The notes under the pieces: model-generated
What the model was told of the DNA's origin: nothing
The model's input: only the letters and a program-made list of their open reading frames with translations
Database searches by the model: none
Made by a program: the position numbers and the translations under genes
NCBI GenBank assembly: GCA_004296775.1
Contig: RHGE01000012.1
Span: 32,210-96,209 of the forward strand
Length of the DNA stretch: 64,000 nucleotides
Source: Marinilabiliaceae bacterium JC017
Lineage (GTDB): Bacteria; Bacteroidota; Bacteroidia; Bacteroidales; Marinilabiliaceae
Direction of reading: 5' to 3'
Part shown: one piece after another, positions 28,592 through 37,983 of the stretch
Layout of the letters: every line of letters starts with the position of its first letter
Numbering within the stretch: the stretch's first letter is position 1

Positions 28592-29581
28592 TTAAGGTTG
28601 ATCCACCACGATACTATCAGCGGATACCACCTCGTTATCCGAAACAACAACTTCTTCACCGGGCAATTTAATGATGTAGGTTTTATTTTGTGTATTGGTC
28701 AGATAATTCTGACGCAACCATGGATTGAGGTCTTTTAACTCCTTGTAAGAAATGTGGTGCTCTTCAGCAAATACCGCAAAACTTTTAACAGCACCTTTTA
28801 CGGCAAAATCATGTGTTTTATGCGGAGGGTACTTATCCTGCTGAGCCACATGAAAACCATAATTATCAGGCGAAGAAAGAATCTCTTTAATGGCAAGAAT
28901 ACGGTAGATGTAACGGCCGGTTTCTTCTCCCAGTAACAAATCATAGTAGTTATCAGTCTTTTGACGACTAAGTTGATTGCTTATACCTGATTGACCTGCA
29001 TTGTACGAGGCGGCAGCCAATGTCCAGCTACCATGACGATTATAGGCCTTTTTAAGGAATTTACAGGCTGCATGGGTGGCCTTCTCAACATGGTAACGCT
29101 CATCAACTTCTTTTGACACCTCCAGACCATATTCCCGGCCGGTGGCTTTCATAAACTGCCACAAACCAACGGCTCCGGCTGGTGATTTAGCTCGAGGCAT
29201 AAAACTACTCTCAATAAGCGATAGATACTTGAAATCATCGGGAACACCGTGTTCTTTCAATATTGGCTCTATAATGGGAAAATAGCGGTTAGCCCGCTTG
29301 ATAAAAAGAATGGTTTGTGATTGCCAGTAAGTATTAACCAACAACTCACGATCAAGACTTTCTTGTACATCAGTCCTGTTAAGCGGCACGGTTTCACCGG
29401 CAAAATTCATACTAGAAGGTATGTCCAACGAAAAAATTGCATATTGCCCTTTGGATGGTACCGCATCATCATCCAAGTTTTTCCCTGGCACAGCTGAATA
29501 GGTAAATAGCTGAAATGCTAATGCTATTGCAATAACAGCGGATGATACAGATAAGAGTTTTGTGTAAAAATTCGTTTTCAT
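28592..29581 (-). CDS. Membrane-bound lytic murein transglycosylase (MltD-like)
   Basis: A 329-residue cell-wall enzyme that cleaves the glycan strand to 1,6-anhydromuramic ends. The SLT domain (about residues 95-245) has the catalytic glutamate in YLSLIESSFMPRAKSPAGA, then GLWQFM, AAASYNAGQSG and YIYRILAIKEIL. The last 70 residues (AVFAEEHHISYKELKDLNPWL, YIIKLPG) look like a single decayed LysM. The hydrophobic N-terminus is a signal or anchor. A longer start at 29608 exists, but the promoter at 29617-29649 would put the transcript start almost on it, so the ATG at 29581 is preferred. Confidence 0.88.
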   Translation of the reverse strand: MKTNFYTKLLSVSSAVIAIALAFQLFTYSAVPGKNLDDDAVPSKGQYAIFSLDIPSSMNFAGETVPLNRTDVQESLDRELLVNTYWQSQTILFIKRANRYFPIIEPILKEHGVPDDFKYLSLIESSFMPRAKSPAGAVGLWQFMKATGREYGLEVSKEVDERYHVEKATHAACKFLKKAYNRHGSWTLAAASYNAGQSGISNQLSRQKTDNYYDLLLGEETGRYIYRILAIKEILSSPDNYGFHVAQQDKYPPHKTHDFAVKGAVKSFAVFAEEHHISYKELKDLNPWLRQNYLTNTQNKTYIIKLPGEEVVVSDNEVVSADSIVVDQP

Positions 29582-29616
29582 AGCTTTCCCTTTTATCCCT
29601 TCTTTCATGATTTTGT

Positions 29617-29649
29617 CAAAATTAATTGTTCCACACTACTACACCAAAA
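29617..29649 (-). promoter_or_regulatory. Promoter of the lytic transglycosylase gene
   Basis: On the minus strand a TTTTG element is followed after 20 bases by TAATTTTG, matching both halves of the Bacteroidota promoter (TTTG, about 19-20 bases, TAnnTTTG). Confidence 0.6.
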
Positions 29650-30013
29650 CTTATGCCACGTATTCCGGCAATTCTGTAAGTACTACGGACAAGAAAGAGA
29701 TTTGTTTAATGTCATGATTCCTTTTTTCCTCAGGAATTTACACCTAATTCCTGACAACCGGATAAAGGGATTAAAATAAATCATAACACCTCCTGAAAGT
29801 TTTTTTCTACAACCCAAAGAATAATGCCCCCATCAGCTACTCCTGTCCCATCGTTCCTTGTTACTTTTTAAACGAATTCTATTGCTTCTTGCAAGTCTTC
29901 CTGTGTTACTTATACGGTTTATTGGAATACTCTCCTCATTTTTTGAGATCTCTAACATTGTTTTTCAAGAATCGAGCTATTTATAACCTGACTCCTGAAA
30001 ACAAGGAAAACTT
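29650..30013. other. Intergenic region between divergent genes
   Basis: No gene supported. A frame at 29889-30215 overlaps the FKBP gene in another phase and has no family features. Confidence 0.5.
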
Positions 30014-30021
30014 TACCTTTG
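30014..30021 (+). promoter_or_regulatory. -7 promoter box of the FKBP gene
   Basis: Reads TACCTTTG (TAnnTTTG), ending 13 bases before the ATG, so the leader would be only a few bases long. Confidence 0.5.
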
Positions 30022-30034
30022 CAAAAAAAGAAAC

Positions 30035-30469
30035 ATGGGGCGAAAAGGCGGTAAAAAACAAAACAGCGGCTCAGCAGGCCAGAACCGAAAAAAAACAGAA
30101 GATTTCCTGGATCAAAACAATCGCAAACCAAATATTCATGAAACAGCCTCCGGCTTACAATATGAAATCATTAAAGAAGCCCAGGGGCCTAAGCCATCAA
30201 CCAACAACACCGTAAAAGTACATCAGCGCGCGATGCTCCTGGGTGGAAAAATCCTTGATGACAGTTACAAAGATGGCGTGCCGGTTGAATTCAGGCTTGA
30301 CGAGGTCATTGAAGGCTACCGGGAGGGATTGGAGATGATGAGTATAGGTAGTCGTTACCGTTTTTTTGTACCACCGGAATTGGGATGGGGCAAGAAGGGA
30401 TCGGGAGGCCGGATTGGCCCCTATGCGATTGTTATTTTCGATGTGGCACTGCTGGAGATTTTACCATAA
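30035..30469 (+). CDS. FKBP-type peptidyl-prolyl isomerase
   Basis: A 144-residue protein with a basic, Asn/Gln-rich N-terminus and an FKBP domain over residues 50-143: VKVHQRAMLLGGKILDDSYKD, PVEFRLDEVIEGYREGLEMM, GSRYRFFVPPELGWGKKGSG and a final VIFDVALLEIL. These cover the FKBP beta-strands and the usual V-I-x-G-W/Y-x-E-G loop (here VIEGYREG). There is no signal peptide, so it is cytoplasmic; the basic N-terminus might bind nucleic acid or ribosomes, but that is speculation. Confidence 0.9.
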   Translation: MGRKGGKKQNSGSAGQNRKKTEDFLDQNNRKPNIHETASGLQYEIIKEAQGPKPSTNNTVKVHQRAMLLGGKILDDSYKDGVPVEFRLDEVIEGYREGLEMMSIGSRYRFFVPPELGWGKKGSGGRIGPYAIVIFDVALLEILP

Positions 30470-30593
30470 GAGAAATCCATAACAGAATACAAAGATGCAG
30501 CACCCTGTCTTTCATCCATGCGGCATAATAATTTTTGCCATATTAAACCAGAGTGTCACAATCTTATTATATTTACACTTTTAAAAATTATCA

Positions 30594-30947
30594 ATGGTTT
30601 TAATTGGATTAACCGCTCAAATCATTCCATACATCCTGGTGATGATCTTCACCATGATGTTTCTGCACAGCTTCAACCAGGAAGCTGCAGGAAGGTATGC
30701 CAATGAGTTGGGGCAACAGGAAAAAACCATTGAATTTGACTATGTAAATAAAGTCCAGGAGGCATCGGTTCATTTTAATGATGTCGTTCAATCACCCATT
30801 GAACAGCCAACCGGGTATCCTTTAAAAGAAATTATCCCGGTTAACATTAAATCCATTGCCTTTCCAACATTTTCTTCAACTACCAGGAAAGGTATCTTTT
30901 CCAACACTTCACTGCGGGCACCTCCTTTCGCACCTGTTATTTCATAA
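30594..30947 (+). CDS. Small hypothetical membrane protein
   Basis: A 117-residue frame with one N-terminal membrane segment (LTAQIIPYILVMIFTMMFLH) and a short soluble tail, NQEAAGRYANELGQQEKTIEF onward. No family is recognised. It is retained because it begins with ATG, has a plausible single-span topology and no better gene fills the space, but the C-terminal third (FSSTTRKGIFSNTSLRAPP) looks less coding. Confidence 0.5.
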   Translation: MVLIGLTAQIIPYILVMIFTMMFLHSFNQEAAGRYANELGQQEKTIEFDYVNKVQEASVHFNDVVQSPIEQPTGYPLKEIIPVNIKSIAFPTFSSTTRKGIFSNTSLRAPPFAPVIS

Positions 30948-31298
30948 AATTCTTTTCTACCAGGTACTTTTTCATATAGAAAAATGACTATTAATACCTT
31001 CGACGCATCGCGCTGAGAGTGGAATTAATGTTAGTCCTATATCTACATCGTTAGATTTTTGATGATAACCATGAGACTGATTTACACAGGATTCTTATGT
31101 GACACCAGATATTGAGTTATCTATCGGGAAATTCAAAAGTTTTAACGCCCTAATAATAGCTATATGCAAAAGTCTATTGATTAAAGGCAACTTCTAAAAC
31201 AGCTTTTACACCCTCTCTTTTGAGAAGCAGGATGAGGCTGTAAAACATGAATTTTTAGAGGTGACCTAGAGTGTTAACTATTCGTATTACATCCATTA
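30948..31298. other. Intergenic region, 351 bases, with a fragment of dispersed family 3
   Basis: The stretch 31045-31095 (ACATCGTTAGATTTTTGATG, then GAGACTGATTTACA) matches the left half of family 3. Nothing else is recognised. Confidence 0.5.
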
Positions 31299-33536
31299 AT
31301 GAACAAGCTAATTATAGTACCCTTATTTGTATTACTGGCTTTGCCCGTGCTAATATATGCCCAGGCATCCGAACAGATAAAAATAACCATCGTCGATGCG
31401 GAGACAAACAAACCGGTTGAGATGGCCCATGTGTGCATCACCCCCTTTTCAAATTCAAAGATGGCATATGACACCTCCAATCATGACGGCGAGGTTGTAC
31501 TGCCTTTCTCTTCCCCCGGTCAGCTTACCGTCTCTTTCATGGGCTATCAAACCTACAACGACACTATAACCCGCGCTGGCCAACATAAGGTTTCACTTCA
31601 ACCCTGTCAATTCCGGATTGAAGATGTGGTGGTAACGGGCCATGCCGCACCGGTGCGGTCAGACAGATCCATCTACAAAATCAATGTGCTGGATTTAGAA
31701 AAAGAGAAAGGTCGAGGGGCTAACGATCTCTACCAACTCTTGTCCACAGAATCAAATATACGTCTGCAACAAGACCTTCAACTGGGGGGTAAAATCGTAA
31801 TGCAGGGGCTGCCGGGACAATATGTCAAAGTATTGATCGATGGCGTGCCCGTAACCGGCCGGATGGACGGGAACATTGACCTTTCACAGATTGACATGAA
31901 CAATGTGGATCACATCGAACTTATTGAAGGACCATTGTCAGTCATCTACGGTAGTGGCGCTTTGGCAGGCACCATCAACATCATCACCAAAGAGAGGAAA
32001 AAGAACGGGCTGGAAAGCAATGTTAACACCTATGGGGAGAGTGTAGGTATTATCAATGGGGATGCCTCTCTCAGAATCAAAAATAACAACCATGGCTTTG
32101 GCTTCTCTGGTATGGGTTATCATTTCAATGGCTGGGACGATGTGGATTCCACTTCACGGTCGAAAAAATGGAAACCGAAAACCAAGTATAACGTTGGTTC
32201 CTATTACATGTACACCAGGAAACACCTGAAGCTGAAAGCAGCCGGTAACTTTTTCAATGAAAAACTCACCGCCAAGGGCGAACCCATGGGATTTTATAAC
32301 GACCAGGCTTTCGACAGCTATTTCCATACCCGGCGAGCCGATGGCCGATTGGAAGGTTCCCATTTCATCAAAGACCGATATAAAGTGGATGTCATGGTGG
32401 CGTATAACTACTACCGCCGGGTTTCCGACACCTATTTCCTTGATTTTCGCGAAGGATCAAAAACCAATACAAAATCCGATACCACCCGTTTTGATCAATT
32501 TGCGTCCCGCATGATTTATGCCACGGACGCCAAAAGTAAACTAAACGCCTCATTGGGGTACGACATTAATCTTGAAAAAGGATTTGGGGAAAGAATAGAA
32601 GATAAGGAACAGAGCATCTCAGATTATGCCGGCTTTATAAACCTGAACTACCAACCATGGCAGTCGTTTCAAATACAACCGGGACTGCGGGTCATCCATA
32701 ATTCCAGGTATGATGCTCCCTTAACCTATAGTTTAAACGTACTGGCCACGCCGGCTACCAATTGGCAAACCAGGTTATCGTTTGCTAAAAGCTTTAAATC
32801 CCCTGATCTGAAACAACTCTACCATCAGTTTGTAGATTCGAATCACGACATCCGGGGAAATCCAGACCTGCAAGCCGAAGATTCTTATAATTTTAATTTC
32901 AACTCGAATTATAAAATTTTAAAAGAAAAGGTGCTGTATGCCTTCACGCTTCGGGCCTTTTATAATGAGATTCACAACAAAATAGAGTTTGCGCCCATTG
33001 GTGCCATTGATGGCACCTGGACCTATATCAACATAAATGAGATGCGGACCCAGGGCATTGGTGGTGATTTCAAATTCAGACACCATCCACTCTATTCGTT
33101 TTCTGTCGGATGGACCACTACCGGTATCTGGCAAAAGACGCAAGAAGACACCCCTTTTGAAAACGATTACTCCTGGTACACAGATATCAGCTCAACATTC
33201 AATTTGTATTTAAAAAAGTACTTCGACCTTTCTGTCTATTATAAATACAACGGCAGCGTCCCTCAAATTCGAATCACCGATATCACTGACAATTCCGTTA
33301 AAAAAACAACTCAGGATGCCTATCACACCCTGGATATTTCACTGTCCAGATCATTCATAAAAAACAGACTTTCGCTAGTAGCAGGCGTCAAGAATCTATT
33401 GGATGTAACGGATGTGAATCAAACCAGTGTAAACTCCGGCGCAGGCGGTCACAGCGGTGGATCAGGCAACAGCTTTGCCGTGGGATATGGCCGCTCTTAC
33501 TTCATTAAATTAAGCTATCAATTATTTAAAAACTAA
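31299..33536 (+). CDS. TonB-dependent receptor, haem-type (partner of HmuY)
   Basis: A 745-residue outer-membrane receptor with signal MNKLIIVPLFVLLALPVLIYAQ, a carboxypeptidase-regulatory-like domain (residues 27-105), and a plug (EDVVVTGHAAPVR, GGKIVMQGLPGQYVKVLIDG, VDHIELIEGPLSVIYGSGALAGTINIIT). It ends in the barrel with terminal YFIKLSYQLFKN. The size, single-chain form (not SusC) and the HmuY gene 5 bases downstream point to haem or haem-protein uptake as in HmuR/HmuY of Porphyromonas. The TonB box is probably near the signal-peptide junction but not certain. Confidence 0.9.
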   Translation: MNKLIIVPLFVLLALPVLIYAQASEQIKITIVDAETNKPVEMAHVCITPFSNSKMAYDTSNHDGEVVLPFSSPGQLTVSFMGYQTYNDTITRAGQHKVSLQPCQFRIEDVVVTGHAAPVRSDRSIYKINVLDLEKEKGRGANDLYQLLSTESNIRLQQDLQLGGKIVMQGLPGQYVKVLIDGVPVTGRMDGNIDLSQIDMNNVDHIELIEGPLSVIYGSGALAGTINIITKERKKNGLESNVNTYGESVGIINGDASLRIKNNNHGFGFSGMGYHFNGWDDVDSTSRSKKWKPKTKYNVGSYYMYTRKHLKLKAAGNFFNEKLTAKGEPMGFYNDQAFDSYFHTRRADGRLEGSHFIKDRYKVDVMVAYNYYRRVSDTYFLDFREGSKTNTKSDTTRFDQFASRMIYATDAKSKLNASLGYDINLEKGFGERIEDKEQSISDYAGFINLNYQPWQSFQIQPGLRVIHNSRYDAPLTYSLNVLATPATNWQTRLSFAKSFKSPDLKQLYHQFVDSNHDIRGNPDLQAEDSYNFNFNSNYKILKEKVLYAFTLRAFYNEIHNKIEFAPIGAIDGTWTYININEMRTQGIGGDFKFRHHPLYSFSVGWTTTGIWQKTQEDTPFENDYSWYTDISSTFNLYLKKYFDLSVYYKYNGSVPQIRITDITDNSVKKTTQDAYHTLDISLSRSFIKNRLSLVAGVKNLLDVTDVNQTSVNSGAGGHSGGSGNSFAVGYGRSYFIKLSYQLFKN

Positions 33537-33541
33537 AAAAA

Positions 33542-34585
33542 ATGAAAAGCAGAATTAAAATCCTTAGCATTATTGCAGTCGCCATCATTGGCATCACGGC
33601 TTGCGAAAGCGATGATGATCCGGTAATTATTGTCCCGCCTGGTGACTTAATCACAGTACAACTAGGCGAGTCGGTATATGAAAATCAAATGTATTTTGAA
33701 TTAAACAGCAAAACAGTAACAACCTTTGCGGCGGATGCCTGGGATTTATCAATACAAACAGATGGCTCAGGAGATGCTATCTACATTAACTCGGCCATCG
33801 GGTATCATGTTTATAAAACAACGTCGTCGGATATTAATGAAGAGATCACGTTACCCGAAAAGCCGGAATGGATGATTGACGATCCATCGGGTAATCCGGC
33901 TAAGACTGCTTTTGGCAAATGGGCAGATAATGAAGTATATATTGTTGGCATGAAAGATTTCTCCTCACAGGATCCGTCACAACAACCCATTAAACCCTTC
34001 GCCAGAATTGCTTTTTCCAAAAGCGATGCAGGTATCATGGTAAAATGGAAAGATTTGACGGAAGCCGACGCCAAGGTGAAAGAGACCACACTTGAAAAAA
34101 CAGCCAGCAATAAAACGCTGACCTGGTTCAATTTCTCAGAAGGGGGCATTGCAACACACCAACCTCCGTTAACCAATGAATGGGATATTGTATTTACTCC
34201 TTACACGGCAAAAATACCCATGGGACCAAAAATCTATTTTTACAATGTGAACGGAGCGTTAACCAACCGTCTTGGCAACACTGTCTCCTACAAGCATGAA
34301 CCGGGGGAAGTGGCTGATGAAAAGGAATACAATCAAATTTTCAGTGATTTAACAGCCGACGATGTAGACGCTAATTCATACAGTAAAGACATGGATGTGC
34401 TGGGTTACAACTGGAAGAAAACTGTTGGAGATCCCACTAAGGGAGGATCAATCACTTACCAGGTGTTAAAATCAAATATGTACTTCATCAAAAACCAGGC
34501 AGGCAAAACCTTTAAATTTCGCTTTACTAATTTTTACAAAGACGGCGAAAAAGGTTTTATCACCTTTGAGTATGTGCTGTTGTAG
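33542..34585 (+). CDS. hmuY: HmuY family haem-binding lipoprotein
   Basis: A 347-residue lipoprotein (ITACESDDD: lipobox followed by an acidic surface-export signal). HmuY features are the repeated TFAADAWDLSIQTDGSG and NEWDIVFTPYT strands and the C-terminal SNMYFIKNQAGKTFKFRFTN then GFITFEYVLL, the standard family ending. HmuY proteins bind haem or related porphyrins at the surface and pass it to the TonB receptor encoded 5 bases upstream. Haem ligands (His or Met pair) differ between family members and I cannot assign them here. A terminator follows. Confidence 0.9.
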   Translation: MKSRIKILSIIAVAIIGITACESDDDPVIIVPPGDLITVQLGESVYENQMYFELNSKTVTTFAADAWDLSIQTDGSGDAIYINSAIGYHVYKTTSSDINEEITLPEKPEWMIDDPSGNPAKTAFGKWADNEVYIVGMKDFSSQDPSQQPIKPFARIAFSKSDAGIMVKWKDLTEADAKVKETTLEKTASNKTLTWFNFSEGGIATHQPPLTNEWDIVFTPYTAKIPMGPKIYFYNVNGALTNRLGNTVSYKHEPGEVADEKEYNQIFSDLTADDVDANSYSKDMDVLGYNWKKTVGDPTKGGSITYQVLKSNMYFIKNQAGKTFKFRFTNFYKDGEKGFITFEYVLL

Positions 34586-34612
34586 TCAACGGTACTCCTT
34601 CAAATAAACTAG

Positions 34613-34644
34613 AAAAAGGCTGTCCCAAAAGGATGGCCTTTTTT
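34613..34644 (+). terminator. Terminator of the hmuY operon
   Basis: AAGGCTGTCC pairs with GGATGGCCTT through one or two G-T wobbles around CAAAA, followed by six T; 27 bases after the stop. Confidence 0.8.
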
Positions 34645-34645
34645 A

Positions 34646-34932
34646 GATGCTAAGGATGCAACTTTTACCAACATGTTGTTCAAATTGGATGGAAATATAG
34701 AGAGAGGAGAGAAATAGATGGAAACACTTAGAGATAAATGGAGATACATTGAAACAAATAGAAATATTTTGAAACAACCTGTACTTTCCAAAGAACAATC
34801 TCAACTCCCAATTGATGAAAAACCTCTGCGTCTCAGCGCCTCCGCGGTGTATAATGAATCTTGTTAAAACAACAAACTAAAGGCAACATCCCTCGAAGAG
34901 GCTTTTTTTCAGGGTACTTCAGAAAAAACATA
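34646..34932 (+). repeat. Dispersed repeat family 1, copy B
   Basis: A 287-base copy. The left end GCAACTTTTACCAACATG is followed by TTGTTCAAATTGGATGGAAA, a purine-rich middle of loose ATGGAAACA-like units, an inserted CCTCTGCGTCTCAGCGCC block shared only with copy D, and the right end GGCAACATCCCTCGAAGAGG plus C and seven T. It directly follows the hmuY terminator. Confidence 0.85.
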
Positions 34933-35028
34933 GGTCTTATAGCCATTTCATTCATTAATACAACAATGTCATTAATATACTGTTATACATAGACTGAAAA
35001 AAAATGACTGAACTTCAATTTGACCATT

Positions 35029-36201
35029 ATGCCGGTAAAACCCTATCAACAGGAGTTACTCCTGGACTTTCGTCATACACGGGAAGCCTCTGTAAAGATG
35101 TGTCAACCGTTGTTTACTGAAGACTATATTCCCCAACCCGCTGAATTTACCAGCCCGCCCAAATGGAACCTGGCACATACGACTTGGTTTTTTGAGACAT
35201 TCATCCTGGAGCCATTCGATGCCTCCTATGAATTATACAACAAAGCCTTTCCCTTTCTTTTCAACAGCTATTACCAATGGACCGGAGAAAGGATTGCCAG
35301 AAATCAGCGTGGTAGTATTACACGTCCCACAGTTGGAGAGGTATACAAATACCGGTTATATGTGGACAACCACCTGGAGGCTTTACTCCAATCGAAGCTC
35401 CTGCCACATGACATCATCAACCTGATACTTATTGGCATCAACCATGAAGAACAGCATCAGGAGCTATTTTATTCAGATCTGAAGTATACATTTAGCCTCA
35501 ATCCTCTTTATCCCGTCTACACTGAAAGGGCTATGTGTGAAGAAGGCAACGCCGGTGATTCCTCTTTCATCCCTTTCGAAGCAGGCATTTATGAAATAGG
35601 GTATCAGGGCAACGGCTTTTGTTATGACAATGAACAACCGATCCACCGGGTCTACCTTCCTGCTTTTGAAATCAGAGAAAAGCTGGTATCAAATGGCGAA
35701 TACCTGGCGTTTATTAACGACGGCGGCTATACAAACTTCTCCTTTTGGCATGATGAAGCCTGGAAATGGTTACATGACAATCACATTAAACACCCCCTAT
35801 ACTGGCAAAAGAGAGGAAACAAATGGTTTCAATACACCCTGGCCGGACTACGTATAATAAATGAAGCAGATCCGCTTACTCACATCAGTTATTATGAGGC
35901 TTTTGCTTTTGCCCAATGGAAAGGATGCCGCCTTCCCACAGAATTCGAATGGGAAGTAGCCAGCATTCACATTAGCTGGGGCGATCGCTGGGAGTGGACG
36001 GAAAGTGCTTACCTACCCTACCCGGGATTTAATAAACCTACAGGTGCTATTGGTGAATACAACGGTAAATTCATGGTTAATCAAAAAGTATTGAGGGGTG
36101 CCTCCGTGGCCACAGTCAATAATCACAGCCGTAAAAGTTACCGCAATTTTTTCCATCCGCACCTCTTCTGGCAATTTAACGGAATCAGACTATCAAAATA
36201 A
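35029..36201 (+). CDS. egtB: Ergothioneine synthesis sulfoxide synthase EgtB-like
   Basis: A 390-residue non-haem iron enzyme that joins trimethylhistidine to a thiol donor using oxygen. The N-terminal DinB-like part has the iron ligands in KWNLAHTTWFFE and in NHEEQHQELF, the HxxxH pair typical of EgtB. The C-terminal formylglycine-enzyme-like domain includes CRLPTEFEWEVA, WEWTESAYLPYPGF and VLRGASVAT. The frame is open from a TTG at 35020, but the ATG at 35029 is the better start. It is followed 6 bases later by egtD, which settles the pathway. No egtA, egtC or egtE is in view, so the thiol donor could be cysteine or glutamylcysteine. Confidence 0.92.
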   Translation: MPVKPYQQELLLDFRHTREASVKMCQPLFTEDYIPQPAEFTSPPKWNLAHTTWFFETFILEPFDASYELYNKAFPFLFNSYYQWTGERIARNQRGSITRPTVGEVYKYRLYVDNHLEALLQSKLLPHDIINLILIGINHEEQHQELFYSDLKYTFSLNPLYPVYTERAMCEEGNAGDSSFIPFEAGIYEIGYQGNGFCYDNEQPIHRVYLPAFEIREKLVSNGEYLAFINDGGYTNFSFWHDEAWKWLHDNHIKHPLYWQKRGNKWFQYTLAGLRIINEADPLTHISYYEAFAFAQWKGCRLPTEFEWEVASIHISWGDRWEWTESAYLPYPGFNKPTGAIGEYNGKFMVNQKVLRGASVATVNNHSRKSYRNFFHPHLFWQFNGIRLSK

Positions 36202-36207
36202 CAAATT

Positions 36208-37170
36208 ATGACCCAAACAAAAACACTCTCTTCATTTGCCTTAGACATAAGAAAAGGCTTAACACACGATCCCAAATACATCTCATCAAAGTACTTTTAT
36301 GATGCCATGGGGAGTAAAATTTTCAGACAAATAATGGCATTACCGGAATACTATCTCACCAGGAGCGAATATGAAATCCTGGAAAACCATTTATCAGAAA
36401 TACTGGCGGCTTTTCAAGAACACCAGGATACCTTCAGCCTGATTGAAATGGGCCCCGGAGATGGGTCCAAAACCAAGATTTTGATAGAACACTTCATGAA
36501 ACAAAAAGTGTGGTTTGACTATATTCCCATCGACATCTCCCAGGCCGAACTGAAAGGATTAACCAATGATCTGAAGATCGCCCATCCACAACTAAAGGTA
36601 GCACCCTCACATGGCGATTTCTTTGAGATACTGCATCAATTAAACCTTCATAGCCACAAAACAAAAATTATCCTTTTCATGGGATCTACAATCGGGAATT
36701 TCACCCACACCGAGAGTCTGGCGTTTCTCAAACACATACGTAAAAATCTATCCACAGGAGATAAGCTCTTCATTGGATTCGACCTTAAAAAAGAGCCGAA
36801 AATAATCAGAAAGGCCTATAACGACTCCCAAGGCATCACCCGAAATTTCAATCTGAACCTGCTTCATCGCATCAATCGTGAATTAGATGGCCATTTTAAT
36901 ATTGATTCCTTTTCGCATGAACCAAGTTATAATCCGCTTACCGGGGAAGCCAAGAGTTATTTGGTATCACACAAGGCCCAATCGGTAAAAATAGGTGCTT
37001 TTAATACAACGATCCACTTTAAAAAATGGGAGGCCATTTACACCGAACTATCCCAGAAATTTGATGAAGAGATGATTCTTGAATTGGCAGAAAAATCAGG
37101 ATTCTCGGTAGATATTAATTTCTATGACTCCCACACCTACTTTACCAACTCGTTGTGGCGGGCCATATAA
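36208..37170 (+). CDS. egtD: L-histidine N-alpha-methyltransferase EgtD
   Basis: A 320-residue enzyme that trimethylates histidine to hercynine, the first step of ergothioneine synthesis. Family features are YFYDAMGSKIFRQIMALPEYYLTRSE at the N-terminus, the SAM site LIEMGPGDGSKT near residue 80, FDYIPIDIS, FMGSTIGNF and LFIGFDLKKEP. The ending SHTYFTNSLWRA is also characteristic. It is full length and lies between egtB and a DUF427 gene with 6- and 15-base gaps. Confidence 0.95.
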   Translation: MTQTKTLSSFALDIRKGLTHDPKYISSKYFYDAMGSKIFRQIMALPEYYLTRSEYEILENHLSEILAAFQEHQDTFSLIEMGPGDGSKTKILIEHFMKQKVWFDYIPIDISQAELKGLTNDLKIAHPQLKVAPSHGDFFEILHQLNLHSHKTKIILFMGSTIGNFTHTESLAFLKHIRKNLSTGDKLFIGFDLKKEPKIIRKAYNDSQGITRNFNLNLLHRINRELDGHFNIDSFSHEPSYNPLTGEAKSYLVSHKAQSVKIGAFNTTIHFKKWEAIYTELSQKFDEEMILELAEKSGFSVDINFYDSHTYFTNSLWRAI

Positions 37171-37185
37171 AAAAGAGACACTGAC

Positions 37186-37467
37186 TTGAAAGCAACATGG
37201 AATGGAACAGTAATTGCCAGCAGTGATGCCACCATCGTGGTTGGAGGAAATCACTATTTTCCTCCTGATTCCATTGAAAAGGAGCATTTTCTACCCAGCA
37301 AAAAGCACACGGAATGTCCCTGGAAAGGCACTGCCTCATATTTTCATATTGAAGTGGCTGATAAAATTAACCGCAATGCGGCATGGACATACCATAATCC
37401 CAAACCAGCAACAAACCACATAAAAGACTACATTGCCTTTTGGAAAGGTATTCAGGTATCATCCTGA
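37186..37467 (+). CDS. DUF427 family protein
   Basis: A 93-residue protein starting with TTG (MKATWNGTVIASSD), the usual DUF427 opening with no upstream alternative. Family motifs are NHYFPPDSI, CPWKGTASYFHI, AAWTYHNPKPAT and DYIAFWKG. Its biochemical role is not established. It is the third gene of the egt operon, so it may act on a product of this pathway, but DUF427 also occurs far from ergothioneine genes. Confidence 0.88.
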   Translation: MKATWNGTVIASSDATIVVGGNHYFPPDSIEKEHFLPSKKHTECPWKGTASYFHIEVADKINRNAAWTYHNPKPATNHIKDYIAFWKGIQVSS

Positions 37468-37476
37468 CACAACCTA

Positions 37477-37592
37477 ACCTGGACAAGCCAGAAAAGTAAA
37501 AAGTATCAAGTACAAAGTATCAAAATGATTTGCTGCTCACCAAAAATATTCTGCCAAAAAGAACACGAATATTACAAATAAAACACCTAAAA
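37477..37592 (+). repeat. Dispersed repeat family 2, copy at the end of the egt operon
   Basis: Order of shared blocks: CCTAACCTGGACAAGCC, GAAAAGTAAAAAGTATCAAG, AGTATCAAAATGATTTGCTG, CACCAAAAATATTCTGCC, AACACGAATATTAC and ATAAAACACCTAA. Other copies: 39980-40110, 57717-57808 and 63676-63803 (inverted). Confidence 0.8.
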
Positions 37593-37603
37593 TCATGTAT
37601 ACA

Positions 37604-37632
37604 AAAGGCTTTGGATAACCAAAGCCTTTAAT
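37604..37632 (+). terminator. Terminator after the egt operon
   Basis: Perfect 11-bp stem AAAGGCTTTGG / CCAAAGCCTTT with loop ATAA, then AATTTT. It stands 137 bases after the DUF427 stop, on the far side of the family 2 repeat, as if the repeat had inserted between gene and terminator. Confidence 0.8.
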
Positions 37633-37983
37633 TTTAAAACTGTTCACAATGGCATAATGGAAAACTTAAGAACCTTTAATTAAATTAAAGAACCATCGCA
37701 AACAACATATTAGCGCTGTAAAACTAAAATTTATTCCCTAACATTCTGCACGATACGTAAACAATTATCAAAAAAAACGATTCCTTTCCTTTATGCATTA
37801 GTTTTGTGAGAAACTTTTCTACAATAATTTCAGTAAGTCCGGAATGATGCATTCTATCTTAGATTGCCATTAAAATCTACCATTTTGAACAATTATCAGA
37901 TTTTCACTCTTCATATTCCGAAAATATCCTCATAGTTTTATTCCCCAATTAGAATACCTATTAAATAGCTATAAAACTATTTT
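37633..37983. other. Intergenic region, 350 bases
   Basis: AT-rich leader of the GH97 gene; no gene, no repeat, no convincing promoter match. Confidence 0.45.

Noticed and set aside
29889..30215. 108-codon frame overlapping the FKBP gene
   Set aside because: Out of phase with the well-supported FKBP gene and without features of its own.
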